Of a stretch of DNA of 64,000 bases, positions 1-9,417 are shown in pieces. Position numbers and translations under genes: made by a program. The DNA is from Robbsia betulipollinis (lineage in GTDB: Bacteria > Pseudomonadota > Gammaproteobacteria > Burkholderiales > Burkholderiaceae). A model generated the notes under the pieces. That model worked only from the letters and a program-made list of their open reading frames with translations. It was not told where the DNA came from and ran no database searches. The stretch is taken from contig NZ_JAPMXC010000001.1 in NCBI RefSeq assembly GCF_026624755.1, positions 1,396,364-1,460,363 of the forward strand. The letters run 5' to 3'. The number at the start of each line of letters is the position of its first letter. Positions within the stretch are counted from its first letter, which is position 1.

Positions 1-3
1 ATC

Positions 4-774
4 GTGCTTCCTTCTATCGAGAAACGGGAACACGGGATGGATGACATGCCCAGGATCACGCTGGCAGGCGGCGAGCGGGCCGGACCCACCCTGGTATGCC
101 TGCCAGGGGCGATGTGCTCGCCGCACGTGTTCGCCGGGATGGCACGGCTCAGCGGATTCCCGGCCCTGGCGCTTGCCTGGCTGGAAGACGACGGGCCGCA
201 CGATCTCGTATCGATCGCCGCCCGCGTGTCCCGCGCCATTACGGATCTGCCGTCGGTGATCCTGGTGGGCCATTCGATGGGCACCCCGATCGCCATGCTC
301 ACGGCGCTCCAAGAGGCGGAATCGGGCGGATCGCGCATCCACGGTCTGGTGCTGTCCAACAGCGGCGCGAACACCCGTGGGCACGGCGACATCGCGGCGC
401 TGATCGACCGCATCCGCCACGACTGGAACGCGTCTTTCTGGGACGCGTTCATCGCACGCTGCTTTCATACGCCGCCGTCCCAGCCGCTGCTGGAGCAGGC
501 GCGGCGCTATCCCGGCCGATTGCGGCAGCAGGCGGTGATCGATGTCCTGTCGAGCCAGCAGGAAATGGACTTCCTGCCTCTTCTCGCGCGCCTCTCCGGC
601 ACCCCCGTCGCCGTCATCCATGGCCGGCACGACCCGGCACGCACCATCGGGCACGCGCGCGAATTGGCCGATGGCATTGCCGGCGCGCAGCTGCATGTAT
701 TCGATACGGGACACACGTCCTGCGCGGAGGATCCCGGGCGATTCGCCGAGGTGCTGCGTGAGACGTTTGGTTGA
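4..774 (+). CDS. alpha/beta-fold hydrolase
   Basis: Protein of about 250 residues with the alpha/beta hydrolase layout: an early beta-strand and oxyanion region (LVCLPGAMCSP), a nucleophile elbow GHSMG, a late acid in HGRHDPAR and a catalytic His in FDTGHTSC. The substrate cannot be told; the set of motifs fits small esterases or C-C hydrolases. The frame is open to the window edge. GTG at 4 is the first start inside it, but ATG at 37 gives a more typical N-terminus (MDDMPRITL), and the true start could lie upstream of the window. No signal peptide is visible, so it is probably cytoplasmic. Its right neighbour is a dead insertion sequence, so no operon partner is visible downstream. Confidence 0.75.
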   Translation: MLPSIEKREHGMDDMPRITLAGGERAGPTLVCLPGAMCSPHVFAGMARLSGFPALALAWLEDDGPHDLVSIAARVSRAITDLPSVILVGHSMGTPIAMLTALQEAESGGSRIHGLVLSNSGANTRGHGDIAALIDRIRHDWNASFWDAFIARCFHTPPSQPLLEQARRYPGRLRQQAVIDVLSSQQEMDFLPLLARLSGTPVAVIHGRHDPARTIGHARELADGIAGAQLHVFDTGHTSCAEDPGRFAEVLRETFG

Positions 775-852
775 CTGGCCGCGTGGCAAACAGCCATCGC
801 GCGCGAGGCGAGCACGAGTTTAACGACTGCACAGGGTGGGCGGCCGCCATGT

Positions 853-885
853 GATCTGGCCCGGTATTCACGTACAGCAGGACTA
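853..885 (+). repeat. left terminal inverted repeat of the IS3-family element
   Basis: GATCTGGCCCGGT, then CACGTACA and CAG...GACT, matches the reverse complement of 1897-1928 with a few mismatches and a one-base gap. Confidence 0.75.
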
Positions 886-1544
886 CGCTGCTACCTCCAG
901 CGCTTCGACCGTACTGGGTGCTTTATATTTGAGCGCCGAATGTAATCGTATGCGATTGTAGAACCCTTCGATCCACGCCACAATGTCCAGCCGGGCGTCG
1001 TCGCGATTCTCGTGATTTTGCTGATATACGCATTCAACCTTCAGCGATTTGAAGACGCTTTCCATTGCACTGTTGTCCCAGCAGTTTGCCCGCCGACTCA
1101 TCGATTGTTTCATCTGGAAGTCGGCCAGCAGTTGCCGATCCGCTCGACTTGCATATTGTGCGGATTCGCTTTCCAACCATCGAAGCGACGATCCAGTAAA
1201 TTCGGCGCAATCGGTTTTGTATGATCCGAATCGGTCCTCACGCGGTACGCTCGCTTGTGGACCGGCAGCAAGCACTGGCGGCGCGGGCTTTGCCGGATGC
1301 GCTCGTGGCCCGCGCGCGTGCCATCGGCCTCCAAATGCTGCGGGATACGACGCCGACCATACGAGCGGCGGCTGCCGACGTGTATCCGGGCGACTTGCGC
1401 ATCCAAAAGTGTGTTCTCGCAGGTGCGTTTGCTGGGTGCCCGCACTCGCCATTGGCGGTAACCGGAGCGCGATACACCAAGTTGTCGGCACATCCGGCTG
1501 GCGCTAAAAATGTCGCTGTGTCGCGCCATCCAGGTATATTTCAC
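883..1544 (-). pseudogene. IS3-family transposase orfB, internally deleted and frameshifted
   Basis: The N-terminal half (from 1544, KYTWMARHSDIFSASRMC...) matches an IS3 OrfB helix-turn-helix and linker, ending at LLDRRFDGWKAN. The sequence then jumps, in another frame, to the C-terminal part (QYASRADRQLLADFQMKQSM, then RRANCWDNSAMESVFKSLKVE). The stretch that would carry the first two acidic residues of the DDE catalytic triad is missing, while the final Glu region (CWDNSAMESVFKSLK) remains. The protein is therefore broken by a deletion plus a frame change. Start overlap with orfA is of the GTGA type usual for the family. Confidence 0.85.
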
Positions 1545-1866
1545 CGCGACTCCTTCGCGAAATATATCGCCGCTTTTTTACGATTTCAAGGTCAAGTTTG
1601 GCGTTCGCCAGCTCCCGTCGCAGGCGCGATACCTCAGCTTCGAGTTCTGTTATCGTCATCGCCGCCATCTTGTCCTTGGGTGTGCCTTCCGCCGCCGAGA
1701 CTGCCTCGCCTCGGCGAGTTCGCCGCACCCGATTACCCACACTGGATTGAGGAATGCCCAGACGTTTGGCCGCTTCGTTTACGCCTACGGACTCTGCAAG
1801 GCGCACCGCTTCGACCCTGAACTCGTGCGCATGGCTTCGATTGGAAGCGCCATTTCGTTTATCCAT
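1504..1866 (-). CDS. IS3-family transposase orfA
   Basis: Small DNA-binding subunit with a helix-turn-helix (EFRVEAVRLAESVGVNEAAK, then RLGIPQSSVGNRVR) and a leucine-zipper-like tail (ITELEAEVSRLRRELANAKL), as in IS3 OrfA proteins. The start at 1866 (MDKRNGAS) is preferred over 1896 because GGAGAAG lies just upstream. After EIVKK the frame leaves the expected ending: the adjacent frame would give AAIYFAKESR and stop. An A-run (AAAAAAG) sits at this point, so either one base has been lost or this is the family's slippery site. Without an active OrfB the gene is probably useless. Confidence 0.75.
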   Translation of the reverse strand: MDKRNGASNRSHAHEFRVEAVRLAESVGVNEAAKRLGIPQSSVGNRVRRTRRGEAVSAAEGTPKDKMAAMTITELEAEVSRLRRELANAKLDLEIVKKRRYISRRSRGEIYLDGATQRHF

Positions 1867-1896
1867 TTCGCTTCTCCGTTCATCAGAAAATACCAA

Positions 1897-1928
1897 AAGT
1901 CTGATGTACGTGGGAACCGGGCCAGATC
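1897..1928 (-). repeat. right terminal inverted repeat of the IS3-family element
   Basis: Contains TGTACGTG and ACCGGGCCAGATC, the complement of the left end at 853-885. Confidence 0.75.
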
Positions 1929-2425
1929 CGCATCGCGTGGCTCTGGCTGGCCGCCGCGCTCATCTGTTCGCGATTCGTAGATAACCTTCGTTAGGGACTT
2001 GATGGCCCTCGCCCAAGACAACCGTTTAATTCAATTAAACGAATGAATTTTTGCCAAATATGAAGCGTGGCGTTTCTCATGAAAATAAACAATGAAATTA
2101 TTTTCTTTCCTTTTTTCCGGGAAAAGTCGAAACTTCAGAACATACGAAATATTTCGAAATGTTTTCCAGCGCGCCGGCTCTCTGGACTCGGGGAGGCCTC
2201 GTCGTCGCTTTTCAATGCTCATGAAAATGTAAAAGAGACAAGATGTTCTCGTAACTCGGACATCCATTTTCTATGGGATCTCGCCCATGACGTCGAGATG
2301 GAAACACTCAAATCCCGGAATGTGCTACCGAGCGAATGTCTGTTTTTATGGTTATGCCCAGCGGAATAAATCCTTTTTATCCAGCATGAATCTTCCATGA
2401 CGGCTGTCACGGCAAATAAATCGCG
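1929..2425. other. AT-richer gene-free stretch before the autotransporter
   Basis: About 500 bases between the IS end and the autotransporter start. Several short open frames exist on both strands, but none has a convincing ribosome binding site or a recognisable protein. Base composition is clearly lower in GC than the surroundings, with A/T runs around 2030-2130. It probably holds the promoter of the autotransporter, but no clear -35/-10 pair stands out. Confidence 0.5.
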
Positions 2426-5400
2426 ATGAACAGAGAGTTCCCGTTTTGCAAGAAAAACATCGTGCGGCTTGTCTACGGCGCGTGCATGACGATGAACCTG
2501 ACAGGTGCGTACGCGGCCTGCACCTCGAGCCCAAGCGCCAACTATGCAGGAACCTGCGTGGTAGCCTCCGGCGCCACCTTCACGGTACCTAGCGGCATCA
2601 CCGTGTCAGCGACGGCAAGTAACGCGTCGTCGATCCTGCTGAATTCGGGTGTCACCGCGGTGAGCATCAGCAACGCCGGCACGCTTAGCTCTTCGCGGAG
2701 CAACGGCGTGTTGGTGAGCGGCGTACTCAGCGGCGCGCTTTCGAACTCCGGCACGATCACGGCGGCGACCAACGGGATCGAGGTCACCGGGAGCGGGGCA
2801 CGCGTCACGGGTGGAATCGCCAACACCGGTGGCATCACGGTCACGGCCTCGTCGGGCGGTAACTTCGCCGCGGGAATTCAAGTGGCGTCAGGTTCGATCG
2901 TGGCCGGAGGGGTCAACAATACCGGCACGATCGCCAGCACGGGAGGCGGGCCGAGCACCGGCATTACGATCACCAACTCTGTGCTCAATGGCAGTCTCGT
3001 GAACGCGGCGGGTGGGACGATCACCGCGCAATACGATCTTGACGTGACAAATGGCAGCACCATCAACGGAAACATCGTCAACGCAGGTCTGCTCAAAGGT
3101 GATCTTACCACTGGCATCGGCATCTATATCAGCACTGTCAATGGCACGGTGGAGAACACTGGCACGATCAATTCGCGGGATGGCATCGTTGTCAACAACA
3201 GCACGCTCACCGGATCGATCGTCAACTCCGGGACCATATCGTACGACAGCGATTTCACCAACATTAATTTATCGGCGGTGACCGTCGGCAGCATTCTCAA
3301 CACCGGCACGTTATTCGGCATAAATGATGTGTACAACATTTATGCCGCCAGCTCGCATATTGACACCATCGTCAATGCCGGCTCCATTACGGGAGGGAGT
3401 GGCTCGGCCGGCATCGATATCGACAGTGGATCGACGATCGGCTCGATTGCCAATACCAGCACGGGCATGGTGAACACGTCCAACGGCATCTATGTCGGCG
3501 ATAGCACGGTCACCGGCAACATCACGAACGCCGGGATCATCGCAGGCACGGGCGGCAGCGGTATCCAAGTATCTGGCTCCACGTTGTACGGTTTGGTCAA
3601 CACCGGATCGATTTCCAATGCGAACGGTATCATGCTCGACAGCACTGCGATCGGTGGCGATGTGGTCAACCAAGGCAGCATAACGGGGTCTGCAGAGGGC
3701 CTGCTGTTCGACAGCGGCACCACCGTCGCTGGCAGTCTTGCGAACAGCGGCACGATCGTCGGCATGGGCACCGCGGGCATCGCGATCCAGAATGCGACGC
3801 TGGCTGGCGAGTTGAGCAATAGCGGCAGCATCACGGGGCAGACGGCGATACTCATCGGCGGTAGCGGAGGCACCACGTCGGTAGGCACGCTAAACAATGC
3901 CGCCTCCGGCACGATCGCCGGCACCACCGCGGGCATCCAGGTCAACGAGGCGACGCTGGGCAGTGTCGACAACGCGGGCACGATCTCCGGCGCGCAATAC
4001 GGTATCCATGTGCAGGACAATGCGGTCACCGGCCCGATCACGAACGGGGCGAGCGGTGTCATCTCGAGCGCCAACGGCTACGGACTCGACGTAACGGACA
4101 GTACGGTCAACGGCAGCATCAAGAACGCAGGTGCGATCACGGGTGGCTACGCGGGCGTAGCCGTGGATGCCTCGAAAGTCAACGGCGACATCGTCAATAC
4201 CGGTGTTATCGCCGGTGGGACGACAGGATTGGCGCTTACGCATTCGACATTGGGTGGCAGGATCGACAATAGCGGCACCATCAGCGGCAACACCGCCATC
4301 GACCTATCCAACGCGGGAAGCGTGATCACCGTCGATAATACGGGCGTGTTGAGCGGCTCGGTATCCCTGGGAAATGGAACCTTGAATCTGAACGGCAGCA
4401 GCGCGCAGGTTACGGGCGCGGTCGATGGGACGGACGGGTCCGTCGTCAATGTGAACGGCAATTTCACTACTTCGAGTACCTTCGACGTCGGCACGTATGA
4501 CATCGCCTCGGGCGCAATCCTCGTCGATCTCAACGACATCACCGCCACGCGCGGGGTGAACAATGCGGGCACGCTGGTGGTGAACGCCGCCCATCCAGTC
4601 ACCATCACGGGCGACTACACGCAGGCCGCGACGGGCGTCTATGCGATTCAAGCCAATAGCCCGATCCTGTACAGCACGCTGACGGTCACGGGAACGGCTA
4701 CCTTTGCGCCCAATGCGGCCATCAGCGTCAACATCGCCCAGGCAGCGTCGCTGGCGTTGGGCAGCGTGCTTACCGGGGTGGTCAAGGCAGGCACGCTGGA
4801 CGCGTCGACGTTCAACGTTAGCGACAACAGCATCCTGTTCAATTTCCAGGGCGTGGTCGATGGTGGTAATGTCGACCTGAAAGTGGTTCTGGCGCAAACG
4901 GTCTACCAGCAAACCTTCGCGAACCAGAATTTCGCCGGCAGCGGCGCGGCCCACACGTTCGATTATCTCATCGCGAATGGCGCAGCGGGTGAAATGGGCG
5001 GTGCCATCACGGCATTGGGCAAGCTCTCGACAAGCCAGCAGGTGTCGGCAGCGGTCAAGCAAACCCTGCCGGCCCTGGACGGTACCGTCGCTCAAAGCGT
5101 GACCACCACGCTGAATCAGGTCAGCCGCGTGGTGCAAGCGCGTCAGGAAGAAGCCCCTGGCCTTTTGGCAGGCGATAGCTACCTCTCCGATAAGCATATG
5201 TGGGTAAGGCCATTCGGTTCATGGGCGAAGCAAAACGCGGATAACGGCGCATCTGGCTTCACGTCGAATACGTCCGGCATTGTGATGGGCGCCGATGCCG
5301 ACGTTTCGCCCCATGACCGGATCGGTGCGGCTTTCGCCTACGCCCACGTTCACGCATCGGCCGATGACAGCGATGCTCCGCAGAGCGCGGCGACCGACAC

Positions 5401-6019
5401 CTACCAGGGCATTCTGTATGGCAGCCACAGCCTGGACGCCGTGACCGATATCCATTGGCAGGCCAACGGCGGCTACAACTCCACAGACGCCCGACGCACC
5501 ATCACGTTCACCGGTACGAACCAGACGGCCACGAGCAGCTTCGGGGGCTGGAACGCCCATGCAGGCGTGGGCCTGGGAAGACTCTTCGCGATGAGTTCCG
5601 CGGTATCCTTCATGCCTTCGGCACGCATTGATTACACCACGGTCAAAAACAGCAGCTACGAGGAAAGTGGCGCGGGCGCATTGAGCTTGAATGTGAACAG
5701 CCAGCGGGCACAGGAACTGGTCTTCGGCGCCGATGCGAAAGTCTCGTACGCGTCTACCGATACGTTTTCGGTAACCGCGACCGCGGGCATCGGGTACGAC
5801 GCATTGGCGAAAAATGCGCTGATCGTGTCGTCTTTCTCGGGCGGCGGTCCGGCCTTCTCGACCGAGGGCGTGAGTCCTTCGCATATGCTGGGTCGGGGCG
5901 GCGCGGGCTTTACCTATCACACCAAAGCGGGCTGGGAGGTGACGGGACGGTATGATGCCGAGGTGCGCAGCAAATACACGAACCAAACCGTCTCGCTCAA
6001 GCTGCGCAAGTTCTTCTAG
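2426..6019 (+). CDS. type Va autotransporter with beta-helix passenger
   Basis: 1197 residues. A Sec-type signal peptide (about 1-30, ending LTGAYA/ACTSS) is followed by a long passenger of repeating N-x-G-x-I/I-x-G strand motifs (NTGTI, NSGTISG, NAGTI and variants) expected to fold as a right-handed beta-helix. A linker follows from about residue 800. The C-terminal translocator barrel (about 920-1197) begins near MWVRPFGSW and ends with the outer-membrane-type terminal Phe (LKLRKFF). The passenger should be threaded to the cell surface through the barrel, and such proteins commonly act in adhesion or aggregation. No protease or lipase motif is visible. GC is lower than in its neighbours and IS remnants lie on both sides, so acquisition by transfer is likely. 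The ribosome binding site before 2426 is weak, and ATG at 2487 would cut into the signal peptide. Confidence 0.85.
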   Translation: MNREFPFCKKNIVRLVYGACMTMNLTGAYAACTSSPSANYAGTCVVASGATFTVPSGITVSATASNASSILLNSGVTAVSISNAGTLSSSRSNGVLVSGVLSGALSNSGTITAATNGIEVTGSGARVTGGIANTGGITVTASSGGNFAAGIQVASGSIVAGGVNNTGTIASTGGGPSTGITITNSVLNGSLVNAAGGTITAQYDLDVTNGSTINGNIVNAGLLKGDLTTGIGIYISTVNGTVENTGTINSRDGIVVNNSTLTGSIVNSGTISYDSDFTNINLSAVTVGSILNTGTLFGINDVYNIYAASSHIDTIVNAGSITGGSGSAGIDIDSGSTIGSIANTSTGMVNTSNGIYVGDSTVTGNITNAGIIAGTGGSGIQVSGSTLYGLVNTGSISNANGIMLDSTAIGGDVVNQGSITGSAEGLLFDSGTTVAGSLANSGTIVGMGTAGIAIQNATLAGELSNSGSITGQTAILIGGSGGTTSVGTLNNAASGTIAGTTAGIQVNEATLGSVDNAGTISGAQYGIHVQDNAVTGPITNGASGVISSANGYGLDVTDSTVNGSIKNAGAITGGYAGVAVDASKVNGDIVNTGVIAGGTTGLALTHSTLGGRIDNSGTISGNTAIDLSNAGSVITVDNTGVLSGSVSLGNGTLNLNGSSAQVTGAVDGTDGSVVNVNGNFTTSSTFDVGTYDIASGAILVDLNDITATRGVNNAGTLVVNAAHPVTITGDYTQAATGVYAIQANSPILYSTLTVTGTATFAPNAAISVNIAQAASLALGSVLTGVVKAGTLDASTFNVSDNSILFNFQGVVDGGNVDLKVVLAQTVYQQTFANQNFAGSGAAHTFDYLIANGAAGEMGGAITALGKLSTSQQVSAAVKQTLPALDGTVAQSVTTTLNQVSRVVQARQEEAPGLLAGDSYLSDKHMWVRPFGSWAKQNADNGASGFTSNTSGIVMGADADVSPHDRIGAAFAYAHVHASADDSDAPQSAATDTYQGILYGSHSLDAVTDIHWQANGGYNSTDARRTITFTGTNQTATSSFGGWNAHAGVGLGRLFAMSSAVSFMPSARIDYTTVKNSSYEESGAGALSLNVNSQRAQELVFGADAKVSYASTDTFSVTATAGIGYDALAKNALIVSSFSGGGPAFSTEGVSPSHMLGRGGAGFTYHTKAGWEVTGRYDAEVRSKYTNQTVSLKLRKFF

Positions 6020-6060
6020 GGGGGATGGGCTTTGTTGCACAAATAATCTGAGCCCGTAAT

Positions 6061-6325
6061 CTAAATCCGATACACGCGCTTGTGATTCCATGCGAATCCC
6101 GTCACGTTACGCAAATACAGATAGCGCAGCCCGAAGCCCCAATTCCGGTTGTTATCGGTCAAACGCAGCAACCAATCAGCGATCTGCTCGTTCTCGTCGT
6201 CGCGTCGCCGTTCGTACCGGTAACATGTCTGGCTCACGCCAAGCGCCTCGCAGGCAAGCCGAATCGACACCCCTCGGCGTGCCAATGCGTCACGGGCCGT
6301 CTCGCGGCAAGTAGATGGCCTCAGT
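6061..6325 (-). pseudogene. IS3-family transposase orfB, N-terminal fragment
   Basis: The frame reads CRETARDALARRGVSIRL, then ACEALGVSQTCYRYERR and later WNHKRVYRI, the N-terminal part of an IS3-type OrfB before the DDE domain. It terminates where the IS5-like end begins, so the catalytic domain is absent. Confidence 0.75.
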
Positions 6326-6586
6326 CTTTTTTGGACAGCGCTTCGGCGATGATCTCTGCCTTGATCTTCTCTTCCACAGACATCTTGCGAAGCCGCGTGT
6401 TTTCGGCCTCCAGCTCCTTCATCCGAGCCATCAGCGAGACGTGCATTCCACCCTATTTGCCGCGCCAGTTATAGACGGTCGTCGTGCTGATGCCCAACTC
6501 TCTGCATATCTCCGGCACCGCCAAGCCCGATTCCGCTCGCTTGAGCGATCCATGATCTGGCTGTCCGTGAATTTCGACTTCTTCAT
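6321..6586 (-). pseudogene. IS3-family transposase orfA, frameshifted and with a nonsense codon
   Basis: Starts MKKSKFTDSQIM at 6586, then continues in another frame as LKRAESGLAVPEICRELGIS and TTTVYNWRGK. A TAG stands where Tyr is usual, after which KELEAENTRLRKM and EIIAEALSKKD complete the family's coiled tail. One frameshift and one stop disable it. Confidence 0.8.
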
Positions 6587-6709
6587 CCCGTAGAACGCCC
6601 TTTGCTGGAATATTCTACTTTCACACCCGCTTACGGCGTGAGGGGATTGCGCGCGCACTGAGCCCTGAAACGGCGCATGCGCGAGTCTGTCGCGCCCCGG
6701 CCTCAATGT

Positions 6710-6890
6710 CTAAACGTTCACGTTCAATTCGCCGGCGACCGCCTCAAGCGTTCGGCCGCCACGCTGCAGGGCTTTCGAGATTGGCTGCTCCTTGAACTCG
6801 ACAGAATACGTCGGTTTCGTCTTCAATTCACACCTCTGAGTTTTCTTCGTAAAAATTCAGAGGCGACAACCACTTCGACACTGGGGGACA
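6710..6890 (-). mobile_element. third IS fragment: transposase N-terminus plus element end
   Basis: Reading the minus strand from 6890, TGTCCCCCAGTGTCGAAG looks like an element terminus. About 64 bases later a TTG start at 6826 gives LKTKPTYSVEFKEQPISKAL, then RGGRTLEAVAGELNVNV and a stop at 6710. This is the helix-turn-helix start of a transposase OrfA of the kind beginning MKxKxxYSxEFKEQA. Everything downstream is lost. Confidence 0.65.
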
Positions 6891-7165
6891 GGCGCATGGG
6901 GCCGGCGGCAAGAACGAGCGAAGCACTGCCAATACCCTGGCTGACCTGTGGGTCGGGCCGTCCCTTTGACGGAATTGTCGGATGGCTATGCGTCGACCGC
7001 AGTACAATGGAATACACGCCAGGCAGCGACCGCCCATCCTTTCCAGTGGGCGTCCGAAGCGTTGCACCGCGCGCTCTTCAGCAAGGTGAACCGGGCAAAT
7101 CGTGCATTTGATGAACGTGCCTCCGCATGTTTTCCCGCGTTTTAACGCCAGCGGTTCTTTGAATC

Positions 7166-9217
7166 ATGCCTACTCGTAATCCCATGGATTCCATGCTTCC
7201 GGGCGACCCGATGGCCGAAGCCATCACGGCGTTCGACTGGTCGCGCACGGCGCTGGGTCCGATGACTTCGTGGCAACCGGCACTGCGCGTCGCGTTGGAC
7301 ATGGTCATGTCGTCCAGATTTCCGACGTGTCTCATGTGGGGGGGCGAGCTGATCGCCCTCTACAACAACGCGTTCTTGTCGATCCTGGGCTATCGGCAGC
7401 GTTCGCTCGGTCAGCCGTTTTCGCTGATCTGGCCCGAGGCATGGGGCGAACTGGCACCCATCGTGTCGCGCGCTCTCATCGGCGAAGCCACCTTCGTCGA
7501 GGACTTTCCGCTCGACACCACGCGGCACGGTCATCGGGAACACGCCTATTTCACTTTCTGCCATAGCCCCGTGCGCGACGAGACGGGTGCCATCGTCGGC
7601 GTGCTCAATACGGTTGTCGAGACTACGGTCCAGGTCGACGCCCGAAACCGGTTGCGGGGCTTCGCGACGGACCTTGCGGAACAAGTCCGCGCAGGCATCG
7701 AGGACCGCGACCGCATGTGGCAATTGTCGTCTGATCTCATGGTGATCGGCGACCTCCAAGGAACCATCATCGCGGTCAATCCCGCCTGGACGCAGATGCT
7801 TGGCTGGTCGGAAAGCGAGTTACTCGGTCGGTCCTACATCGATTTCCTCCACCCGGAGGACACCGCCGCCGCGCGGCAGCGGTTTGCGGCGAACGTGCCA
7901 AGGGACGGTACCGTGAGCGTGATCAACCGCTACCGCTGCAAGGACGGCGCGTACTGTTGGATCAGTTGGCGCTCGGTGGTGAGCGAAAGCCGAATCACCG
8001 CAGTGGGTCGCGACATCACCGAAAACAAGCGGCACGAGGAGGCGTTACGACAGGCCGAGGACCATTTGCGCCAAAGCCAGAAAATGGAGGCGGTGGGCCA
8101 ATTGACCGGTGGTCTGGCGCATGATTTCAACAATCTGCTGGCGGGCATTACCGGCAGTCTGGAACTCTTGCAGCGCCGCATCGCCGCCCGCCGCTTCGGC
8201 GAGCTCGACCGCTACGTCGGCGCGGCGCATCACTCGGCCAAGCGTGCCGCCGCTCTGACGCATCGTCTGCTGGCGTTCGCCCGCCGGCAGACGCTGGAAC
8301 CCAAACCGGTACGCGTCGAACAGTTGGTATCGGGCATGGCGGAGCTCATCCGGCGCACCACCGGCCCACACATCGCCCTCGAGGTCATCGCGACGGCTAG
8401 TCCATGGTTGAGCCTGATTGACCCGCATCAGCTGGAGAGCGCGCTGCTCAACTTGTGCCTCAACGCCTGCGATGCCATGCCCGACGGCGGCTCCTTACGC
8501 ATCGAGATCGCCAACATGTGGCTCGATGGCCCGCGGACCGACGGGCTCGACATTTCGCCCGGGCCCTACGTGGTGCTGTCGGTAGAAGATTCGGGCACGG
8601 GCATGCCGCCGGAGGTGGTGCGGCGCGCCTTCGATCCGTTTTTCACGACCAAGCCCCTGGGCATGGGAACCGGCCTGGGGCTCTCGATGATCTACGGCTT
8701 CGTCCGGCAGTCCGGCGGCCAGGCCCATATCTATTCGGAAGTGGGCAAGGGAACCACGGTTCGCCTGTATCTGCCGCGCTACCTTGGCGAAGCAGCCGAG
8801 GAAGAGGAGGTGCCCGCACTCCACGAAATGTTCGCGCCGGCAACCGACAAAACGATTCTGCTGATCGACGACGAACCAACGGTGCGGATGCTGATCGCGG
8901 ATGTGCTCCGCGAACTTGGCTATGCCGTCGCCGAGGCCGCCAACGGCCCGGAAGGGCTTGCGGTGCTGGACGCCGGCGGCTCGGTGGATCTGCTCATCAC
9001 CGACGTTGGCCTGCCCGGCGGACTCAACGGCCGTCAGGTCGCCGATGCCGTGCGCGCGCGGCATGCGCACGTCAAGGTCTTGTTCATCACCGGCTACGTG
9101 GAGAATACCGTGCTCAGCGCTGACCATCCGGACGGCAACCTGCACATTCTGAAAAAGCCCTTCCCGATGGACGACCTGACGCAGCGGGTACGGGTGTTGC
9201 TCCACGCGTCTGCCTGA
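7166..9217 (+). CDS. soluble hybrid sensor histidine kinase (PAS-PAS-HisKA-HATPase-REC)
   Basis: 683 residues without a membrane segment. Two PAS-type sensor regions are visible, about 20-150 (WGGELIALYNNAFLSILGY) and about 190-300 (GDLQGTIIAVNPAWTQMLGW). The dimerisation/phosphoacceptor helix contains GGLAHDFNNLL, with His as the phosphorylation site. The ATPase domain has NLCLNACDAMPDGG, DSGTGMPPEV and GTGLGLSMIYGF (N, G1 and G2 boxes). A C-terminal receiver domain (about 560-680) has acidic DDE and the phosphoacceptor Asp in LLITDVGLPG, plus the Lys in KKPF. This is the layout of cytoplasmic hybrid kinases that sense redox, light or small ligands. No heme- or flavin-specific motif is evident. 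No partner response regulator lies nearby. The start has no good ribosome binding site; MDSM at 7184 is an alternative. Confidence 0.9.
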   Translation: MPTRNPMDSMLPGDPMAEAITAFDWSRTALGPMTSWQPALRVALDMVMSSRFPTCLMWGGELIALYNNAFLSILGYRQRSLGQPFSLIWPEAWGELAPIVSRALIGEATFVEDFPLDTTRHGHREHAYFTFCHSPVRDETGAIVGVLNTVVETTVQVDARNRLRGFATDLAEQVRAGIEDRDRMWQLSSDLMVIGDLQGTIIAVNPAWTQMLGWSESELLGRSYIDFLHPEDTAAARQRFAANVPRDGTVSVINRYRCKDGAYCWISWRSVVSESRITAVGRDITENKRHEEALRQAEDHLRQSQKMEAVGQLTGGLAHDFNNLLAGITGSLELLQRRIAARRFGELDRYVGAAHHSAKRAAALTHRLLAFARRQTLEPKPVRVEQLVSGMAELIRRTTGPHIALEVIATASPWLSLIDPHQLESALLNLCLNACDAMPDGGSLRIEIANMWLDGPRTDGLDISPGPYVVLSVEDSGTGMPPEVVRRAFDPFFTTKPLGMGTGLGLSMIYGFVRQSGGQAHIYSEVGKGTTVRLYLPRYLGEAAEEEEVPALHEMFAPATDKTILLIDDEPTVRMLIADVLRELGYAVAEAANGPEGLAVLDAGGSVDLLITDVGLPGGLNGRQVADAVRARHAHVKVLFITGYVENTVLSADHPDGNLHILKKPFPMDDLTQRVRVLLHASA

Positions 9218-9417
9218 CAGTATGTGCGAGCAGCGCGCTTTACTGAACCGGCCAGAGTTTGATAGACACCGACAAGCCGTTCAACGCACCGCGCCACTCA
9301 AACTCCCCAGGCGACAGGTTGCTCACGAAGCCGTGTCGGCGATTGGGTTGCAGAACCTTTCAATGTAATCGAACACGTGCGTGGTTGCCATCGCCCCGGC
9401 TGGATGGATTCGCCGTT

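Larger units (their letters stand above)
852..1928 (-). mobile_element. decayed IS3-family insertion sequence
   Basis: About 1.08 kb bounded by imperfect inverted repeats, with an orfA and a wrecked orfB on the minus strand. The left end reads TGATCTGGCCCGG inward; the right end read inward gives GATCTGGCCCGG followed by the same CACGTACA core. The catalytic part of orfB is deleted, so the copy cannot transpose by itself. I could not identify a target duplication. Confidence 0.85.
6027..6604 (-). mobile_element. nested IS remnants: IS5-like end joined to a truncated IS3-family element
   Basis: Just after the autotransporter stop, GGCTTTGTTGCACAAATAA resembles an end of an IS5/IS903-type element. 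It abuts an IS3-family orfB that stops abruptly after NHKRVYRI, followed upstream (higher coordinates) by a decayed orfA. Recombination or insertion by the IS5-like element probably removed the rest of the IS3 copy. Confidence 0.65.

Noticed and set aside
2067..2369. Small 100-residue open frame upstream of the autotransporter
   Set aside because: No ribosome binding site, no recognisable protein and AT-rich intergenic character.
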